Shown: positions 35,530 through 46,117, numbered from the stretch's first letter. The stretch is 64,000 nt of DNA from Bordetella genomosp. 8 (GCF_002119685.1 NZ_CP021108.1:62001-126000); one strand, 5' to 3'. Notes: generated by a model from the letters alone, not told the origin. Translations and numbers: made by a program.

Positions 35530-36963
35530 TCAATCGTGCTTGATCGATATCGTCTTCAGCACGGTGAATCCGTACAGTGCTTCGAAGCCCTTTTCGCGGC
35601 CATGGCCGCTGGCCTTGACGCCGCCGAAGGGCAGTTCGATGCCGCCGCCCGCGCCGTAGTTGTTGATGAAGACCTGGCCCGCGCGCACCTTGCGGGCCAT
35701 GCGCAGCTGTCGTCCGCCGTCGCGCGTCCAGACGCTGGCCACCAGGCCGTAGTCGGTGGCGTTGGCGATGCGCACGGCGTCCGCCTCGTCCTCGAAGGGC
35801 ATCGCCGCCAGGACGGGACCGAAGACTTCGTCGCGGGCCAGCCTGTGCGCCAGCGGTACGTCGCGCAATAGCGTCGGCACCTGGTAGAAGCCCGCCGAAG
35901 GCGCGCTGTCGCTGAGCTTGCCCTGCGCGACGGTGGCGATGCCGTCGCCGCGCGCCTGCGCCAGGAAGTCGGCCACGCGGGCCTGCTGGGTCTTGCGGAT
36001 CAGGGGCCCGCAATCCAGGTCCTGGTCGGCGGGGCCGGTGCGCAGGGCGGCGAAAGCCGCCCCGACTTTTTCCAGGACTTCTTCATAGGCGCTGCGCTGG
36101 ATCAGCAGGCGGCTGCCGGCCGAGCAGGTCTGCCCGGCGTTCTGCACGATGGCATTGATGACCACTGGCAGCATGGCGTCGAAATCGGCGTCGGCGAAGA
36201 CGATCTGCGGCGATTTGCCCCCCAGTTCGGTCGTGACGGGCGTGTGGTTCGCCGCGGCGGTCTGCGTGACCAGGATCCCGATGGCGGGCGAACCGGTGAA
36301 CGAAATATGGTCGATGCCGGGATGGCGCGCCAGGGCGTCGCCGGCCTCGTGCCCGTAGCCGGTCACCACATTGATCGCGCCCGGCGGAAAGCCGGCTTCG
36401 GCCGCCAGTTCGGCGATGCGCAGCACCGACAGGCAGGCGTCTTCCGCGGGCTTGACCACGCAGGCGTTGCCGGCGGCCAGCGCGCCGCCGACGCTGCGGC
36501 CGAAGATCTGCAGCGGGTAGTTCCAGGGCACGATGTGGCCCGTGACGCCGTGCGGCTCGCGCAAGGTCAGGACGGTATAGCCGTTCTGGTAAGGCAGGGT
36601 TTCGCCGTGCAGTTTGTCGGCCGCGCCGCCGTAGAACTCGAAGTAGCGGGAAATGGCCGTGACGTCGGCGCGCGCCTGCCTGGTCGGCTTGCCGCAATCG
36701 CGCGATTCGAGGGCGGCCAGTTCGTCGAAGTGGTCCAGCACCAGCCGTGACAACTTGAGCATCAGGCGTCCGCGTTCCGCCGCGGTCAGCGCGCCCCAGG
36801 GGCCTTCGTAGGCCTTGCGCGCCGCGCTGACCGCCCGGTCGATGTCGGCCGCGTTGCCGCGCGGAATGGCGTCGAACTCCTGCCCCGTCGACGGATCGAT
36901 CACCGGAATGAATTCGCCGGTGGACGAGGGCACGGGACGGTTGTCGATGAAATGCTGCTGCAT
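35530..36963 (-). CDS. NAD(P)-dependent aldehyde dehydrogenase (betaine-aldehyde-DH-like)
   Basis: 477-aa ALDH. Catalytic Glu in TTELGGKSPQIVF and Cys in QNAGQTCSAGSR are intact; the GHIVPWNYPL cofactor stretch and FTGSPAIG are canonical. The start has AGGAG upstream. The closest named families by eye are betaine, aminobutyraldehyde and related semialdehyde dehydrogenases; substrate not assignable. The stop lies one base from the convergent synthase stop. Downstream of topB on the same strand (40 bases), possibly co-transcribed. Confidence 0.9.
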   Translation of the reverse strand: MQQHFIDNRPVPSSTGEFIPVIDPSTGQEFDAIPRGNAADIDRAVSAARKAYEGPWGALTAAERGRLMLKLSRLVLDHFDELAALESRDCGKPTRQARADVTAISRYFEFYGGAADKLHGETLPYQNGYTVLTLREPHGVTGHIVPWNYPLQIFGRSVGGALAAGNACVVKPAEDACLSVLRIAELAAEAGFPPGAINVVTGYGHEAGDALARHPGIDHISFTGSPAIGILVTQTAAANHTPVTTELGGKSPQIVFADADFDAMLPVVINAIVQNAGQTCSAGSRLLIQRSAYEEVLEKVGAAFAALRTGPADQDLDCGPLIRKTQQARVADFLAQARGDGIATVAQGKLSDSAPSAGFYQVPTLLRDVPLAHRLARDEVFGPVLAAMPFEDEADAVRIANATDYGLVASVWTRDGGRQLRMARKVRAGQVFINNYGAGGGIELPFGGVKASGHGREKGFEALYGFTVLKTISIKHD

Positions 36964-37003
36964 GGCGGTAGTCTCCTTTGTGCCGCGCGGCCCGGCCGCC
37001 GGG

Positions 37004-39670
37004 TCAGGCCGCGGTCTTGGCCGGCGCTTTCCTGGCGGCCGCCTTCTTGGCGGGTGCTTTCTTCGCCGCGGTCTTCGCGGCAGTCTTGCCGGCGCTCTTC
37101 GTAGCTGTCTTGGTGGCTGTCTTCGTGGCTGTCTTCGTGGCTGTCTTCGTGGCTGTCTTCGTGGCCGTCTTGGCCGCCGTCTTCCCCGCGCCGCCCGCCG
37201 TCTTGCCGGCCGCCTTCTCCGCGCGCGGCTCGAACTCGAAGCCTATCTTGCCGTCGGGCTGGCGCACCAGGTAAGCCTTGAACTTGCGGTTGGTGCGGCT
37301 GGACACGAAGCCGTCCAGCAGATCCGTGCGGCCCTCGGTCAGCAGCTTTTCCATCTGCGCGCGCGAGATCTCCTGCTGCAGGATGACCTTGCCGGAACGG
37401 AAGGTGCAGGTCTTTTCGGGACCGACCGACTTTTCGCACACATAGCTCATGCCGTACTCGAATACCCGCGAGTGGCATTTCGGGCAGGGACCGACCGGCG
37501 TCTGGCCGGAAAAATCCACCGGCTCGTTGTCTTCGTCGTTGCTCTGGCCGAAGTCGAACTCCAGCTTGTATTCGTCGGTGATGCGCAGGATGGCGGCGAA
37601 CGGCCGGCCCATCTTGCTGATGAAGCCCTGCAAGGGACCGATCTCGCGCTTGGCCAGCAATTCCTCGACTTCGGGCAGTTCGAAGGTACGGCCGCCCGGA
37701 TGCTTGCCGATCGAGAAGTCGCAGTTGGTGCAGGCGTAGCGGCGGTAGTTTTCCTTGACCACGCCGCCGCATTTGGGACACGGCGTCTTCAGGGTCGCAT
37801 AGTCGCCCGGCACGGTGTCGCGCTCGTACTCCTTGGCCCGCTTGACGATGATCTGCGTCATCTGCGCGATTTCGCGCATGAAGGCATCGCGCTGCAGCCC
37901 GCCCTGTTCGATCTGCTTGAGCTTGTGTTCCCATTCGCCCGTGAGTTCGGGCGACGTCAGTTCGGTCACGTCCAGGCCCGACAGCAGCGTCATGAGCTGG
38001 CGCGCCTTGGCGGTGGGGACCAGGTCGCGGCCTTCGCGGCGCAGATAGCCTTCGTTCAGCAGCCCTTCGATGATGGCGGCGCGCGTGGCCGGCGTGCCGA
38101 GCCCGCGTTCGGACATGGCTTCGCGCAGTTCTTCGTCCTCGACCAGCTTGCCGGCGCCTTCCATCGCGGAAAGCAGCGTGGCTTCGTTGTAGCGTGGCGG
38201 CGGCTTGGTGGCCAGGCCGACGGCTTCGACGTCTTCGGTGCGGACTTTTTCGCCATCCGCGACCGGCACTAGGTTGGCGTCCTCGTCCTGCGCTTCCTTG
38301 CCGTAGACGGCCAGCCAACCGGGGGCGACCAGCACCTTGCCGTCGGTGCGGAAGCGATGGCCTTGCACGTCCGTCATGCGCGTCGTGACGCGGTACTCGG
38401 CCGCGGGGAAGAACACCGCCAGGAAGCGCTTGAGTACCAGGTCGTACAGCTTGGCCTCGGCCTCGCTCAGGTCGCGCGGCACCTGCAGCGTCGGGATGAT
38501 CGCGAAGTGATCCGAGACCTTCTTGTTGTCGAAGATGCGGCGATTCGGCTTGACCCAGTTTTCCGACACGATCTTTGCCGCATGGCGCGCGCTGGCACCG
38601 GCGGGACCGCCCTGGGCGTCGGACAGGGTGCGCATGGTGTCGCGCACCGTGTTGATGTAGTCCTCGGGCAGGTAGCGCGAATCGGTACGCGGATAGGTCA
38701 GCGCCTTGTGGCGTTCATACAGCGTCTGCGCCAGGGCCAGCGTGGTCTTGGCGGAAAAACCGAAGCGGCCGTTCGCTTCGCGCTGCAGGGACGTCAGGTC
38801 GTACAGGGCGGGCGACAGTTGCGTCGACGGCTTGGATTCTTCCGTGACCGTACCGCTTTGTTCGCGGCAGGCCGCGACGACGCTCTGCGCGGCCGCCAGC
38901 GACCACAGGCGCGATTCGCGCTTTTCCGGATCGCGGTCGTCCTTCTTGAAATCCGGATCGATCCAGCGTCCTTCGTACAGGCCGGCGGCGGCGACGAAGG
39001 TGGCGCGCACTTCCCAGTAATCGCGCGACACGAAGGCGCGGATGCGGTTCTCGCGTTCGTGCACGATGGCCAGCGTCGGCGTCTGCACGCGACCGACCGG
39101 GGTCTTGAAGAAGCCGCCGTCCTTGCTGTTGAAGGCGGTCATGGCGCGCGTGCCGTTGATCCCCACCAGCCAATCGGCTTCGGCGCGCGAACGCGCGGCG
39201 GCTTCCAGCGGCTTCATGATGCCGTCGTCGCGCAGGTTGGCGAAGGCGTCGCGGATGGCGGCCTGCGTCATGGACTGCAGCCAAAGCCGTTGGATCGGCT
39301 TGTTCACCCCGGCGTACTGGATGATGTAACGAAAGATCAGTTCACCTTCGCGGCCCGCGTCACAGGCGTTGATGATGCTGTCGACGTCCTTGCGCTTGGC
39401 CAGGCGCACCAGCAGCTTGAGGCGTTCGCTGGAACGTTTGTCGGTGGGATCCAGCTCGAACTTCGGCGGGATGACGGGCAGGTGCGTGAAGCTCCATTTA
39501 CCCTTCACCGGATCGTTGGGGGCGACGAGGCTCAGCAGATGGCCGACACTGGACGCCAAGACGTAACGTTCGCTTTCAAAGTATTCCCCTTCACGCGCGA
39601 AGCCTCCCAGGGCGCGTGATATATCCAGGGCGACCGAGGGCTTCTCGGCAATAATCAACGTTTTGCTCAT
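37004..39670 (-). CDS. topB: DNA topoisomerase III with lysine/alanine-rich tail
   Basis: 888-aa type IA topoisomerase that resolves precatenanes and recombination intermediates. N-terminal TOPRIM (MSKTLIIAEKPSVALDISRA), DxD-type DACDAGREGELI, and catalytic Tyr in LTYPRTDSRYLP (about residue 330). Two C-terminal zinc ribbons: CPKCGGVVKENYRRYACTNC and CPKCHSRVFEYGMSYVC. After about residue 825 comes a histone H1-like tail of Lys, Ala and Thr, partly encoded by 12-bp tandem repeats, probably for nonspecific DNA binding. Divergent from a membrane-protein gene 61 bases away. Confidence 0.95.
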   Translation of the reverse strand: MSKTLIIAEKPSVALDISRALGGFAREGEYFESERYVLASSVGHLLSLVAPNDPVKGKWSFTHLPVIPPKFELDPTDKRSSERLKLLVRLAKRKDVDSIINACDAGREGELIFRYIIQYAGVNKPIQRLWLQSMTQAAIRDAFANLRDDGIMKPLEAAARSRAEADWLVGINGTRAMTAFNSKDGGFFKTPVGRVQTPTLAIVHERENRIRAFVSRDYWEVRATFVAAAGLYEGRWIDPDFKKDDRDPEKRESRLWSLAAAQSVVAACREQSGTVTEESKPSTQLSPALYDLTSLQREANGRFGFSAKTTLALAQTLYERHKALTYPRTDSRYLPEDYINTVRDTMRTLSDAQGGPAGASARHAAKIVSENWVKPNRRIFDNKKVSDHFAIIPTLQVPRDLSEAEAKLYDLVLKRFLAVFFPAAEYRVTTRMTDVQGHRFRTDGKVLVAPGWLAVYGKEAQDEDANLVPVADGEKVRTEDVEAVGLATKPPPRYNEATLLSAMEGAGKLVEDEELREAMSERGLGTPATRAAIIEGLLNEGYLRREGRDLVPTAKARQLMTLLSGLDVTELTSPELTGEWEHKLKQIEQGGLQRDAFMREIAQMTQIIVKRAKEYERDTVPGDYATLKTPCPKCGGVVKENYRRYACTNCDFSIGKHPGGRTFELPEVEELLAKREIGPLQGFISKMGRPFAAILRITDEYKLEFDFGQSNDEDNEPVDFSGQTPVGPCPKCHSRVFEYGMSYVCEKSVGPEKTCTFRSGKVILQQEISRAQMEKLLTEGRTDLLDGFVSSRTNRKFKAYLVRQPDGKIGFEFEPRAEKAAGKTAGGAGKTAAKTATKTATKTATKTATKTATKTATKSAGKTAAKTAAKKAPAKKAAARKAPAKTAA
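37101..37172 (-). repeat. Six 12-bp tandem repeats inside topB
   Basis: Unit GTGGCTGTCTTC on the plus strand: four perfect copies (37113-37160) flanked by one variant on each side. Each encodes a KTAT block of the basic tail. Copy changes would keep the frame and change only tail length. Confidence 0.9.
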
Positions 39671-39731
39671 GAGTATCCAATGGCGGCTGGCCGCCGCAAT
39701 AGCGCGGATGATAAGAGGGGAGAATCGCCAG

Positions 39732-42482
39732 ATGCAAGTCGACGCCCGTATGCCGGCAGGATCGGAATTGCACGCTTGGCGCGCGTTTCTGGCGCGCGCG
39801 ACGCTGGCGCTCGGGTTATTGCTGCTGGCCAGCGCGGCGGTTTGCTGGGTCGCCGCCAACTGGGCGGCGATGAGCAAGGTACAGCGTTTGGCCGGAACCC
39901 AGGCCCTGCTGGTAGCAAGCGCCTTGCTCGCCGCCGTCCTGTACGTGCGGCCCGCGCGCACCGCCATTGCCGCGCATGGACGGGCCTGCGTGGTCGGACT
40001 GGCCGGGGTACTGCTGGGCGCGCTCCTGGCCCTGGTCGGCCAGACCTACCAGACCGGTGCAGATACCTGGGAGCTGTTCGGGCTGTGGGCGGCCTTGATG
40101 CTGCCCTGGGCCCTGGCGGCGCGCAGCCAGGGAGTATGGCTGTTCTGGATCGTCCTGGCCAATATCGCGTTGGCCTTGTTGCTGGGCGAGCGGGTGCTGT
40201 CCTGGTGGGTGGTCTTCGGTGGTCCCGGTTTTGCCAGCCTGGTGGTCGCCGCCTTCAATATAGTGATGCTGGCGGCCTGGGAATTCTGCGCCTGGCGCGG
40301 CCACGCCCGTACCGGCGTCGGGCCGCGCGTGCTGGTGCTCCTGGCGGTCGGCGTGCTGGCGCTGGCGCTCATGTTCGGCGAGTCCATCGTCGAAGGGTTG
40401 GGGACCTATACGGGCGTGGCCTGGGTGGGCGTCACCCTGGTGCTGGGTTTCTTCTACACACGCGTCCGGCGCGACCTGGTCGTGCTGGCCTTGCTGGCGG
40501 CCGGCGTCATCTGCGTGTCCCTGCGCGTGGTCGGCGAATGGCTGTTGAGCATCGACCCGGGCGTTTGGGTGGCATTGCCGCTGGCGGCCCTGCTGATGGG
40601 CGAAGCCGTGATCGCCGCGCGCTGGTTGCGGCGCCTGGCCGCCAGCCAGCCCGAGGCGGCCGTGGCGCCCGATGCCGCGTACCTGCAGCCGGCGGACGCA
40701 GTCGAGGTCCCCGCCGCCGCGCCGGCCGGCCTGCCGGCGGCCGTGGCCGCGCACGTCCCGCCCGCGGCGGATCCGGCTGCCGGCGTTACGGCCCCGGCTG
40801 TCGCGGCCGCATCGACGCCGACCGCGCCCGAAGCCGTGCCCTCCGCCGGCGCGGATGTCGAGCCCGTTCCGGTGATCCAGCTGGGTCCGCAGACCACACA
40901 CCGCACCCACACGCCGTGGTACGTGCAGGGCCTCCTGGCCCTGAGCGCCTGGTTCGCCACGACCCTGCTGCTGGTTTTCCTGCTCGCGTCCGGCATCGTC
41001 CCGTCCACGTCGGCCGCCCTGGTGCTGGGCCTGGTGCTTTGCGTGGCCGGGGTGGCGGTGGCGCGCAATGCCCAGCAGTTGTTCTGGCGCCAGTGCGCGA
41101 CCGCGCTGGCGTTCTCGGGCCTGATCCTGGTGGCCGTGGGCCTGTCGATCACCAATTCGCCCACCGGCTCGGCCCTGCTCATCCTGGTGCTGGCCGCGGT
41201 GGTCTACGTGCTGGCGCCGGACGTCATCCTGCGTTTCCTGAGCGCGCTGATGATGGCCATGGCGCTGTTCATCCTGACCACGTTCTCGGCGGACACCCAG
41301 GACCTGTATGACCATGTGCTGACCTGGATGGGTTTCGACGTGGTGCGCGGGCTGACCATCTGGCTGCCCGCCTGCGTATGCGCCGCGTGGCTGGCGGCGG
41401 CGGCCTTCCTGACGCGCGAGCGCATGGCCGTGGCCCGTCGCGACCTGCTGCAGCCCTTGGCGTGGGCGTTTTCGCTGGCGGCGCAGGCAGGCGCCCTGCA
41501 GGCGGCCGGCGCGCCGGTATGGGAGCTGCCGGCCCTGTGGGCCTTGCATCCTCCCGCCGCCATCTTCCTGGTGCTGGCGGCCCTGCTGCCGGTCGCCGTG
41601 GGCTGGGCCTTGATCCGCCGCCGCCGCGCGGTACTGCCGCGCAGCCTGCGCATCGGCGTACCGGTGGGGCTTTTGATCCTGGGCATCTGCTGGCTGCCGG
41701 CCCCGGGTATCGCTTTCGCGCTGGCGTGGATCCTGCTGGGCTTCGGCCTGGGGCGGACGCGTTTGCTGCGCTGGGGCCAGATCGTGTTGCTGGCCTACCT
41801 GGTTCTCTATTATTACCAGCTGACGGTGCCGCTGCTGCAGAAGTCCGTGTGGCTGGCCGGCGCGGGCGTGCTGCTGTTGCTCATGCGGCTGGTCGCCTGG
41901 CGCCTGCCGCGCCTGCTGGAAGGCCGTCCGGCCGTGGCGGCCCTGGCGCCCGCTTCGCCGCGCCGTCCTCTCTGGGCAGCAGTCATGGTGGCCGGGCTGG
42001 CCGCGGTGCTGATCGTCGTCAACACGGGCATCTGGCAGCGCGAAAAACTGCTGGCCGGCGGCCATGTCGTACGGCTGGCCCTGGCGCCCGTCGATCCCCG
42101 CTCGCTGATGCAGGGCGACTACATGGCCCTGCGCTTCGCCGCCGCGCGCGACATCGTGCGCCTGGAGGACGGCCGCGATCCTGGCGTGGCCAGCCTGTGG
42201 GGCGGCCCGCGCACCGATGGATACGTCGTGCTGGCCCCCGATGGCCAGGGCGTGGCCCAGCCCGTGCGCGTGCAGCCGGCGCCGCAGCCCCACGACGGCG
42301 GCGAAGTCGTGCTGCGCTATCGCCTGCGCGCCGACGGCGTGCGCCTGGTCACCAATGCCTATTTCTTTCCGGAGGGCGAGGCGGAACGCTACCAGGATGC
42401 CCGCTATGGCGAGTTCCGGGTCGGCGACGACGGCACCGGCCTGCTGGTGCGCCTGTTGAACGCCGACCTTCAGCCCTTATAG
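39732..42482 (+). CDS. Large membrane protein: DUF2157, DUF4401 and GDYXXLXY domains fused
   Basis: 916-aa integral membrane protein. About 10 hydrophobic segments make an N-terminal DUF2157-like part (residues about 15-310). An Ala/Pro-rich linker (about 315-400) leads to a second multi-helix part (DUF4401-like, about 410-770), then a soluble C-terminal domain with GDYMALRF (the GDYXXLXY motif). In many bacteria these are separate neighbouring genes; here they are one chain. The domain names come from recollection of family layout, not a search. Function unknown; envelope role likely. The last 13 bases overlap the convergent gluQ gene. Confidence 0.85.
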   Translation: MQVDARMPAGSELHAWRAFLARATLALGLLLLASAAVCWVAANWAAMSKVQRLAGTQALLVASALLAAVLYVRPARTAIAAHGRACVVGLAGVLLGALLALVGQTYQTGADTWELFGLWAALMLPWALAARSQGVWLFWIVLANIALALLLGERVLSWWVVFGGPGFASLVVAAFNIVMLAAWEFCAWRGHARTGVGPRVLVLLAVGVLALALMFGESIVEGLGTYTGVAWVGVTLVLGFFYTRVRRDLVVLALLAAGVICVSLRVVGEWLLSIDPGVWVALPLAALLMGEAVIAARWLRRLAASQPEAAVAPDAAYLQPADAVEVPAAAPAGLPAAVAAHVPPAADPAAGVTAPAVAAASTPTAPEAVPSAGADVEPVPVIQLGPQTTHRTHTPWYVQGLLALSAWFATTLLLVFLLASGIVPSTSAALVLGLVLCVAGVAVARNAQQLFWRQCATALAFSGLILVAVGLSITNSPTGSALLILVLAAVVYVLAPDVILRFLSALMMAMALFILTTFSADTQDLYDHVLTWMGFDVVRGLTIWLPACVCAAWLAAAAFLTRERMAVARRDLLQPLAWAFSLAAQAGALQAAGAPVWELPALWALHPPAAIFLVLAALLPVAVGWALIRRRRAVLPRSLRIGVPVGLLILGICWLPAPGIAFALAWILLGFGLGRTRLLRWGQIVLLAYLVLYYYQLTVPLLQKSVWLAGAGVLLLLMRLVAWRLPRLLEGRPAVAALAPASPRRPLWAAVMVAGLAAVLIVVNTGIWQREKLLAGGHVVRLALAPVDPRSLMQGDYMALRFAAARDIVRLEDGRDPGVASLWGGPRTDGYVVLAPDGQGVAQPVRVQPAPQPHDGGEVVLRYRLRADGVRLVTNAYFFPEGEAERYQDARYGEFRVGDDGTGLLVRLLNADLQPL

Positions 42483-43363
42483 CGGCGCGCCCACTGGCGG
42501 GTGGCCTCGGCCAGGAAGGACGCGGGCCGGTCGGCCGCGATGGGGCCGAAGCCCAGGGCGCGCCAGGCCAGCGCCAGGGCCTCCAGCGGCCGCGTAAGGT
42601 CCAGCGCCGGGGCGTGGTTCTGCTTGGACAGCTTCAGGCCCGTGGCGGGGTCGAGGACGAGCGGCACGTGCATCACCCGCGGGGGATGTGCGCCGAGCAT
42701 CCGCGCCAGCACGCGCTGACGCGCGGTCGAACTGAGCAGGTCGGCGCCGCGCACCACGTCGGTCACGCCCTGCGCGGCGTCGTCGACCACCACCGCCAAT
42801 TGATAGGCCCACATCCCGTCGGCCCGCTTCAGGACGAAGTCGCCCACCGCATGCGCGACGTCCTGCCGCTGCGGCCCCAGCCAGCGGTCGGCGAAAGTTT
42901 CTTCGCCGGGGGGTACGCGCAGGCGCCAGGCCCGCGCCAGCCTGCCTGGCGGCAGGCCGTCGCGGCAGGTGCCGGCATAGGGCCGTTCGCCGTCCAGCAG
43001 GGCCAGGGGAGCGCCGCGCGCGCGTTCCAGCGCCGCGTGGCTTTCCATGATCTCGCGCCGCGTGCAGGCGCAGCCGTAGACCAGGCCGCGCGCCGTCAGG
43101 TCGTCCAGCGCATGCCGGTAAGCCGCGTCGCGCTGCGATTGCCATATGACTTCGCCATCCCATTGCAGTCCCAGGCTGCGTAGCTGGCGCATGATGACGC
43201 GATCGGCGCCCGGTACCGTGCGCGGCGCGTCGATGTCTTCGATGCGCAGCAGCCAGGTGCCGCCGTGCGCGCGCGCATCCACGTAGCTGGCCAGGGCGGC
43301 CACCAGCGAACCCGCGTGCAGCGGACCGCTGGGGCTGGGAGCGAAACGGCCGATATAGGTCAT
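42470..43363 (-). CDS. gluQ: Glutamyl-Q tRNA(Asp) synthetase
   Basis: 297-aa truncated glutamyl-tRNA-synthetase paralogue that attaches Glu to queuosine-34 of tRNA(Asp). Class I motifs: [19 protein letters not shown] at the N-terminus (HIGH equivalent HAGS) and KLSKQ (KMSKS equivalent). Zinc-type residues CACTRREI and YAGTCRDG are present. It lacks the anticodon-binding C-terminal domain, as expected. Start at MTYIGRF; upstream in-frame codons do not resemble the family. Confidence 0.94.
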   Translation of the reverse strand: MTYIGRFAPSPSGPLHAGSLVAALASYVDARAHGGTWLLRIEDIDAPRTVPGADRVIMRQLRSLGLQWDGEVIWQSQRDAAYRHALDDLTARGLVYGCACTRREIMESHAALERARGAPLALLDGERPYAGTCRDGLPPGRLARAWRLRVPPGEETFADRWLGPQRQDVAHAVGDFVLKRADGMWAYQLAVVVDDAAQGVTDVVRGADLLSSTARQRVLARMLGAHPPRVMHVPLVLDPATGLKLSKQNHAPALDLTRPLEALALAWRALGFGPIAADRPASFLAEATRQWARRYKG

Positions 43364-43435
43364 GGGAAAGCACGGGCCCGAGGAGTGGGATGCGCCGTCG
43401 GTCGGGCCAAGGTCAACACGGAGTGGACACCAAAG

Positions 43436-43456
43436 CAAAACCGGCCCGAAGGCCGG
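43436..43456 (-). terminator. Terminator after smg
   Basis: On the minus strand CCGGCC-TTCG-GGCCGG is followed by TTTTGC, 25-45 bases after the smg stop. A UUCG-type tetraloop hairpin with a short T-run. Confidence 0.75.
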
Positions 43457-43480
43457 CGGTGTGGCGGGAAGCCGACGGTT

Positions 43481-43942
43481 TCAGTGCAGGCAGCGCACGT
43501 CGCCTTCGTCGTCCAGCAATTCTTCCAGCACCAGATTGTCGATGTCCGCTTCCTGGCTCCACAGCACCATCAGCGCCGTGATCTTCAGCTTGGACAGGGG
43601 GACGGGCGATTCGGGCGCGGCCAGGGCGCGGTCGATGACGATCTCGCGCAGCGGCGCGGGCAGGACACCGGCGGATTCCAGGAAGGTGATGAAGCCGATG
43701 GCTTCGCTACCCAGCTGGCGGTATTCGCTATCGGTGTAGATGCGCGTGCCCGTGGCGGGCTGCTGTGCCAGGTCGACGCAGCGTTCGGTGGTCTCGGCCA
43801 GGCCATACAGCCAGCCTAGTGCGTCGTCGATGTCTTCGTGTTCGAAGCCCGCCGCTGCCAGGCGTTTAGCCAATACGTCAGCCGCGGGACAGGCTTGCGG
43901 CGTGTAGTAATTTTCAAAAAGATAGACCAGGATATCGAACAT
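43481..43942 (-). CDS. smg: Smg protein (DUF494)
   Basis: 153-aa acidic, conserved proteobacterial protein: N-terminal MFDILVYLFENYYTP, a central YTDSEYRQLGSEAIGFI and a C-terminal SKLKITALMVLWSQEADID. In gammaproteobacteria it follows dprA/smf and precedes topA or similar; here the conserved dprA partner is absent upstream, but topB lies 4 kb downstream on the same strand. Function unknown. Start chosen at MFDIL; MLRP four codons earlier is possible. Confidence 0.93.
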   Translation of the reverse strand: MFDILVYLFENYYTPQACPAADVLAKRLAAAGFEHEDIDDALGWLYGLAETTERCVDLAQQPATGTRIYTDSEYRQLGSEAIGFITFLESAGVLPAPLREIVIDRALAAPESPVPLSKLKITALMVLWSQEADIDNLVLEELLDDEGDVRCLH

Positions 43943-44176
43943 AGGGCGCAGCATTTAGGCCAGTTTGCCCAGTCGGCCCGCTTATCGGCAAACCAGCAAA
44001 CATGAATTCACTTTACGCTTATTCAAGTCCCGGGGCAACCGGCCGGCGCCGGCGTTATGGACAGGCGGCGGACGTAGCGCGGGGATCGCGGGAATAGGCA
44101 CGAAATTCAGTCAATATTCAGGTTTTATCGCCCACTGTCGCGGGGCTTGCCGGGCACCAACCGGGCGCCTGCGGGC

Positions 44177-45355
44177 ATGCATGAGGAGAACCGTTTGGAC
44201 AATACCGAGTTGGATATGAGCGGCGCGGCGACGCCCGTTCCGGAGCTGGCGCCGCCCGCGAGTATCGGCGATACGCTTGAGCAGGTGGACACCCCCAGCC
44301 TGGTGGTGGACCTGGATGCCTTCGAGCACAACCTGCGCGCCATGCAGGACTGGGCCGACCGCTGGAAGGTCACGCTTCGCCCGCATGCCAAGGCGCACAA
44401 ATGCCCGGAAGTCGCCTTGCGCCAGGCCGCGCTGGGCGCGCGCGGCGTGTGCGTGCAGAAGGTCAGCGAAGCCCTGCCGTTCGTGGCCGCCGGCATCCGC
44501 GATATCCACGTCAGCAATGAAGTCGTCGGCGCCGCAAAGCTCGAGCTCCTGGCGACGCTGGCCAGGCAGGCAAGGATCAGCGTGTGCGTCGACAACGCCG
44601 GCAATGTCGCCGACCTGTCGCGCGCGGCGGCGCGCCACGATGCGCGTATCGACGTGCTGGTCGAACTGGACGTCGGCCAGGGCCGCTGCGGCGTGCCGTC
44701 GGCCACCGCCGCGCTGGAACTGGCGCGCCGGATCGAAAGCCTGCCGGGACTGCGTTTCGCCGGGCTGCAGGCCTATCACGGTACGCTGCAACATCGCCGC
44801 GGCCACGCCGAACGCGCGGCGGCCTGCCGCGAAGCCGCCGCCCGCGCCAAGGAATGCGCCCGCATCCTGGCCGAACACGATTACGCCTGCCCGATCATCA
44901 CGGGCTCCGGGACCGGCACAGCGGAATTCGACGCGCCGGGCCGCGTTTACACGGAATTGCAGGCGGGAACCTATCCCTTCATGGACGTGGACTACGGCGA
45001 CAACGAATGGGCGGGCGAGCTGCGCCTGCGCAACAGCCTGTTCCTGCTCACTACGGTGATGAGCACGCCCACCGCCGACCGCATCGTGCTGGATGCCGGG
45101 CTGAAATCGACCACCATCGAATGCGGGTTGCCGCGCCTGCATGAGCAGCCCGGGCTGACCTATGTGGCGGCCAACGACGAGCATGGCGTGGTGCGCGTGG
45201 CGGCCGGCGCCGTCGCGCCGGCGCTGGGCGCCAAGCTGTTGCTGGTGCCGTCGCATTGCGATCCCACTTTCAATCTGCACGACACGCTGGTGGCGACGCG
45301 CGGCGGCGTCGTGGAAGGCCTGTGGCCGATCGCGGCGCGCGGGCTCAGCCGTTGA
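44177..45355 (+). CDS. D-threonine aldolase/D-serine dehydratase-like PLP enzyme
   Basis: About 392-aa fold-type III (alanine-racemase-like) protein. The PLP Lys is in RPHAKAHKCPEVA (about residue 71); C-terminal metal-site HCDPTFNLHDT matches the DSD1/DTA family, in which divalent metal assists. It would cleave or deaminate a D-beta-hydroxy amino acid. Start is uncertain: ATG 44177 has no ribosome site, while TTG at 44195 has GAGGAG 6 bases upstream. Convergent with the amino-acid ABC transporter genes, which supports a D-amino-acid role. Confidence 0.85.
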   Translation: MHEENRLDNTELDMSGAATPVPELAPPASIGDTLEQVDTPSLVVDLDAFEHNLRAMQDWADRWKVTLRPHAKAHKCPEVALRQAALGARGVCVQKVSEALPFVAAGIRDIHVSNEVVGAAKLELLATLARQARISVCVDNAGNVADLSRAAARHDARIDVLVELDVGQGRCGVPSATAALELARRIESLPGLRFAGLQAYHGTLQHRRGHAERAAACREAAARAKECARILAEHDYACPIITGSGTGTAEFDAPGRVYTELQAGTYPFMDVDYGDNEWAGELRLRNSLFLLTTVMSTPTADRIVLDAGLKSTTIECGLPRLHEQPGLTYVAANDEHGVVRVAAGAVAPALGAKLLLVPSHCDPTFNLHDTLVATRGGVVEGLWPIAARGLSR

Positions 45356-45388
45356 TATCGGCCGGGTGCCCGCGCCGTACGGGCCGCG

Positions 45389-46117
45389 CTAGCTTCCCAG
45401 CCCCAGGAAGTGGCGCAGCTCCGGCGTCTGGGGATTACCGAACACCGTTTCGGGGTCTCCGGTTTCATGCACGCGGCCTTCGTGCATGAAGACCACCCGG
45501 TCGCAGACTTCGCGCGCGAAGCGCATCTCGTGCGTCACCATGATGAGCGTCATGCCTTCGGCTGCCAGCGCGCGCACGACGGACAGCACCTCGTTCACCA
45601 GTTCGGGGTCCAGCGCGGAGGTGATCTCATCGCACAGCAGCGCGATCGGCTGCATGGCCAATGCGCGCGCGATGGCGACGCGCTGCTGCTGGCCGCCCGA
45701 CAACTGGTCGGGCCAGGCGTCGAACTTGTGACCCAGCCCCACGCGCTCCAGCATCTGCCGCGCCAGCACGGCGGCCTCGGCTTCCGGCATTTTGCGCGTG
45801 ACCATGGGCGAGAGCATGACGTTGCGGCCGGCGCTCAGGTGCGGGAACAGGTTGAACTGCTGGAAGATCATGCCGACCTTCAGGCGCAATGCGCGCAGGT
45901 GCAGGTCGTCGTTCACCAACTGCGCGTCGGCCACCATGATGGAGCCCTCATCGATCGTCTCCAGGCCGTTGATGCAGCGTAGCAGCGTGCTCTTGCCCGA
46001 TCCGCTCTTGCCGATGATGGCGATGACTTCGCCCGGTTCCACGCGTAGCGTCACGCCCTTCAGGACTTCATTGGATCCGAAGCGCTTGCGTATTTCTTCA
46101 AGTGCGATGAGCGGCAT
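45389..46117 (-). CDS. Polar amino-acid ABC transporter ATPase
   Basis: 242-aa PAAT-family ATPase (GlnQ/HisP type): Walker A GKSGSGKSTLL (about 35-45), Q-loop FQQFNLFPHLS, signature LSGGQQQRVAIARAL, and LLCDEITSALDPELV, with Asp-Glu-Ile-Thr at Walker B instead of the usual DEPTSAL. It overlaps the permease gene by 20 bases. Last gene of the four-gene uptake operon. Confidence 0.93.
   Translation of the reverse strand: MPLIALEEIRKRFGSNEVLKGVTLRVEPGEVIAIIGKSGSGKSTLLRCINGLETIDEGSIMVADAQLVNDDLHLRALRLKVGMIFQQFNLFPHLSAGRNVMLSPMVTRKMPEAEAAVLARQMLERVGLGHKFDAWPDQLSGGQQQRVAIARALAMQPIALLCDEITSALDPELVNEVLSVVRALAAEGMTLIMVTHEMRFAREVCDRVVFMHEGRVHETGDPETVFGNPQTPELRHFLGLGS

Noticed and set aside
37101..37172. 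CRISPR-like repeat array
   Set aside because: Units are 12 bp, contiguous without spacers and in frame within topB.
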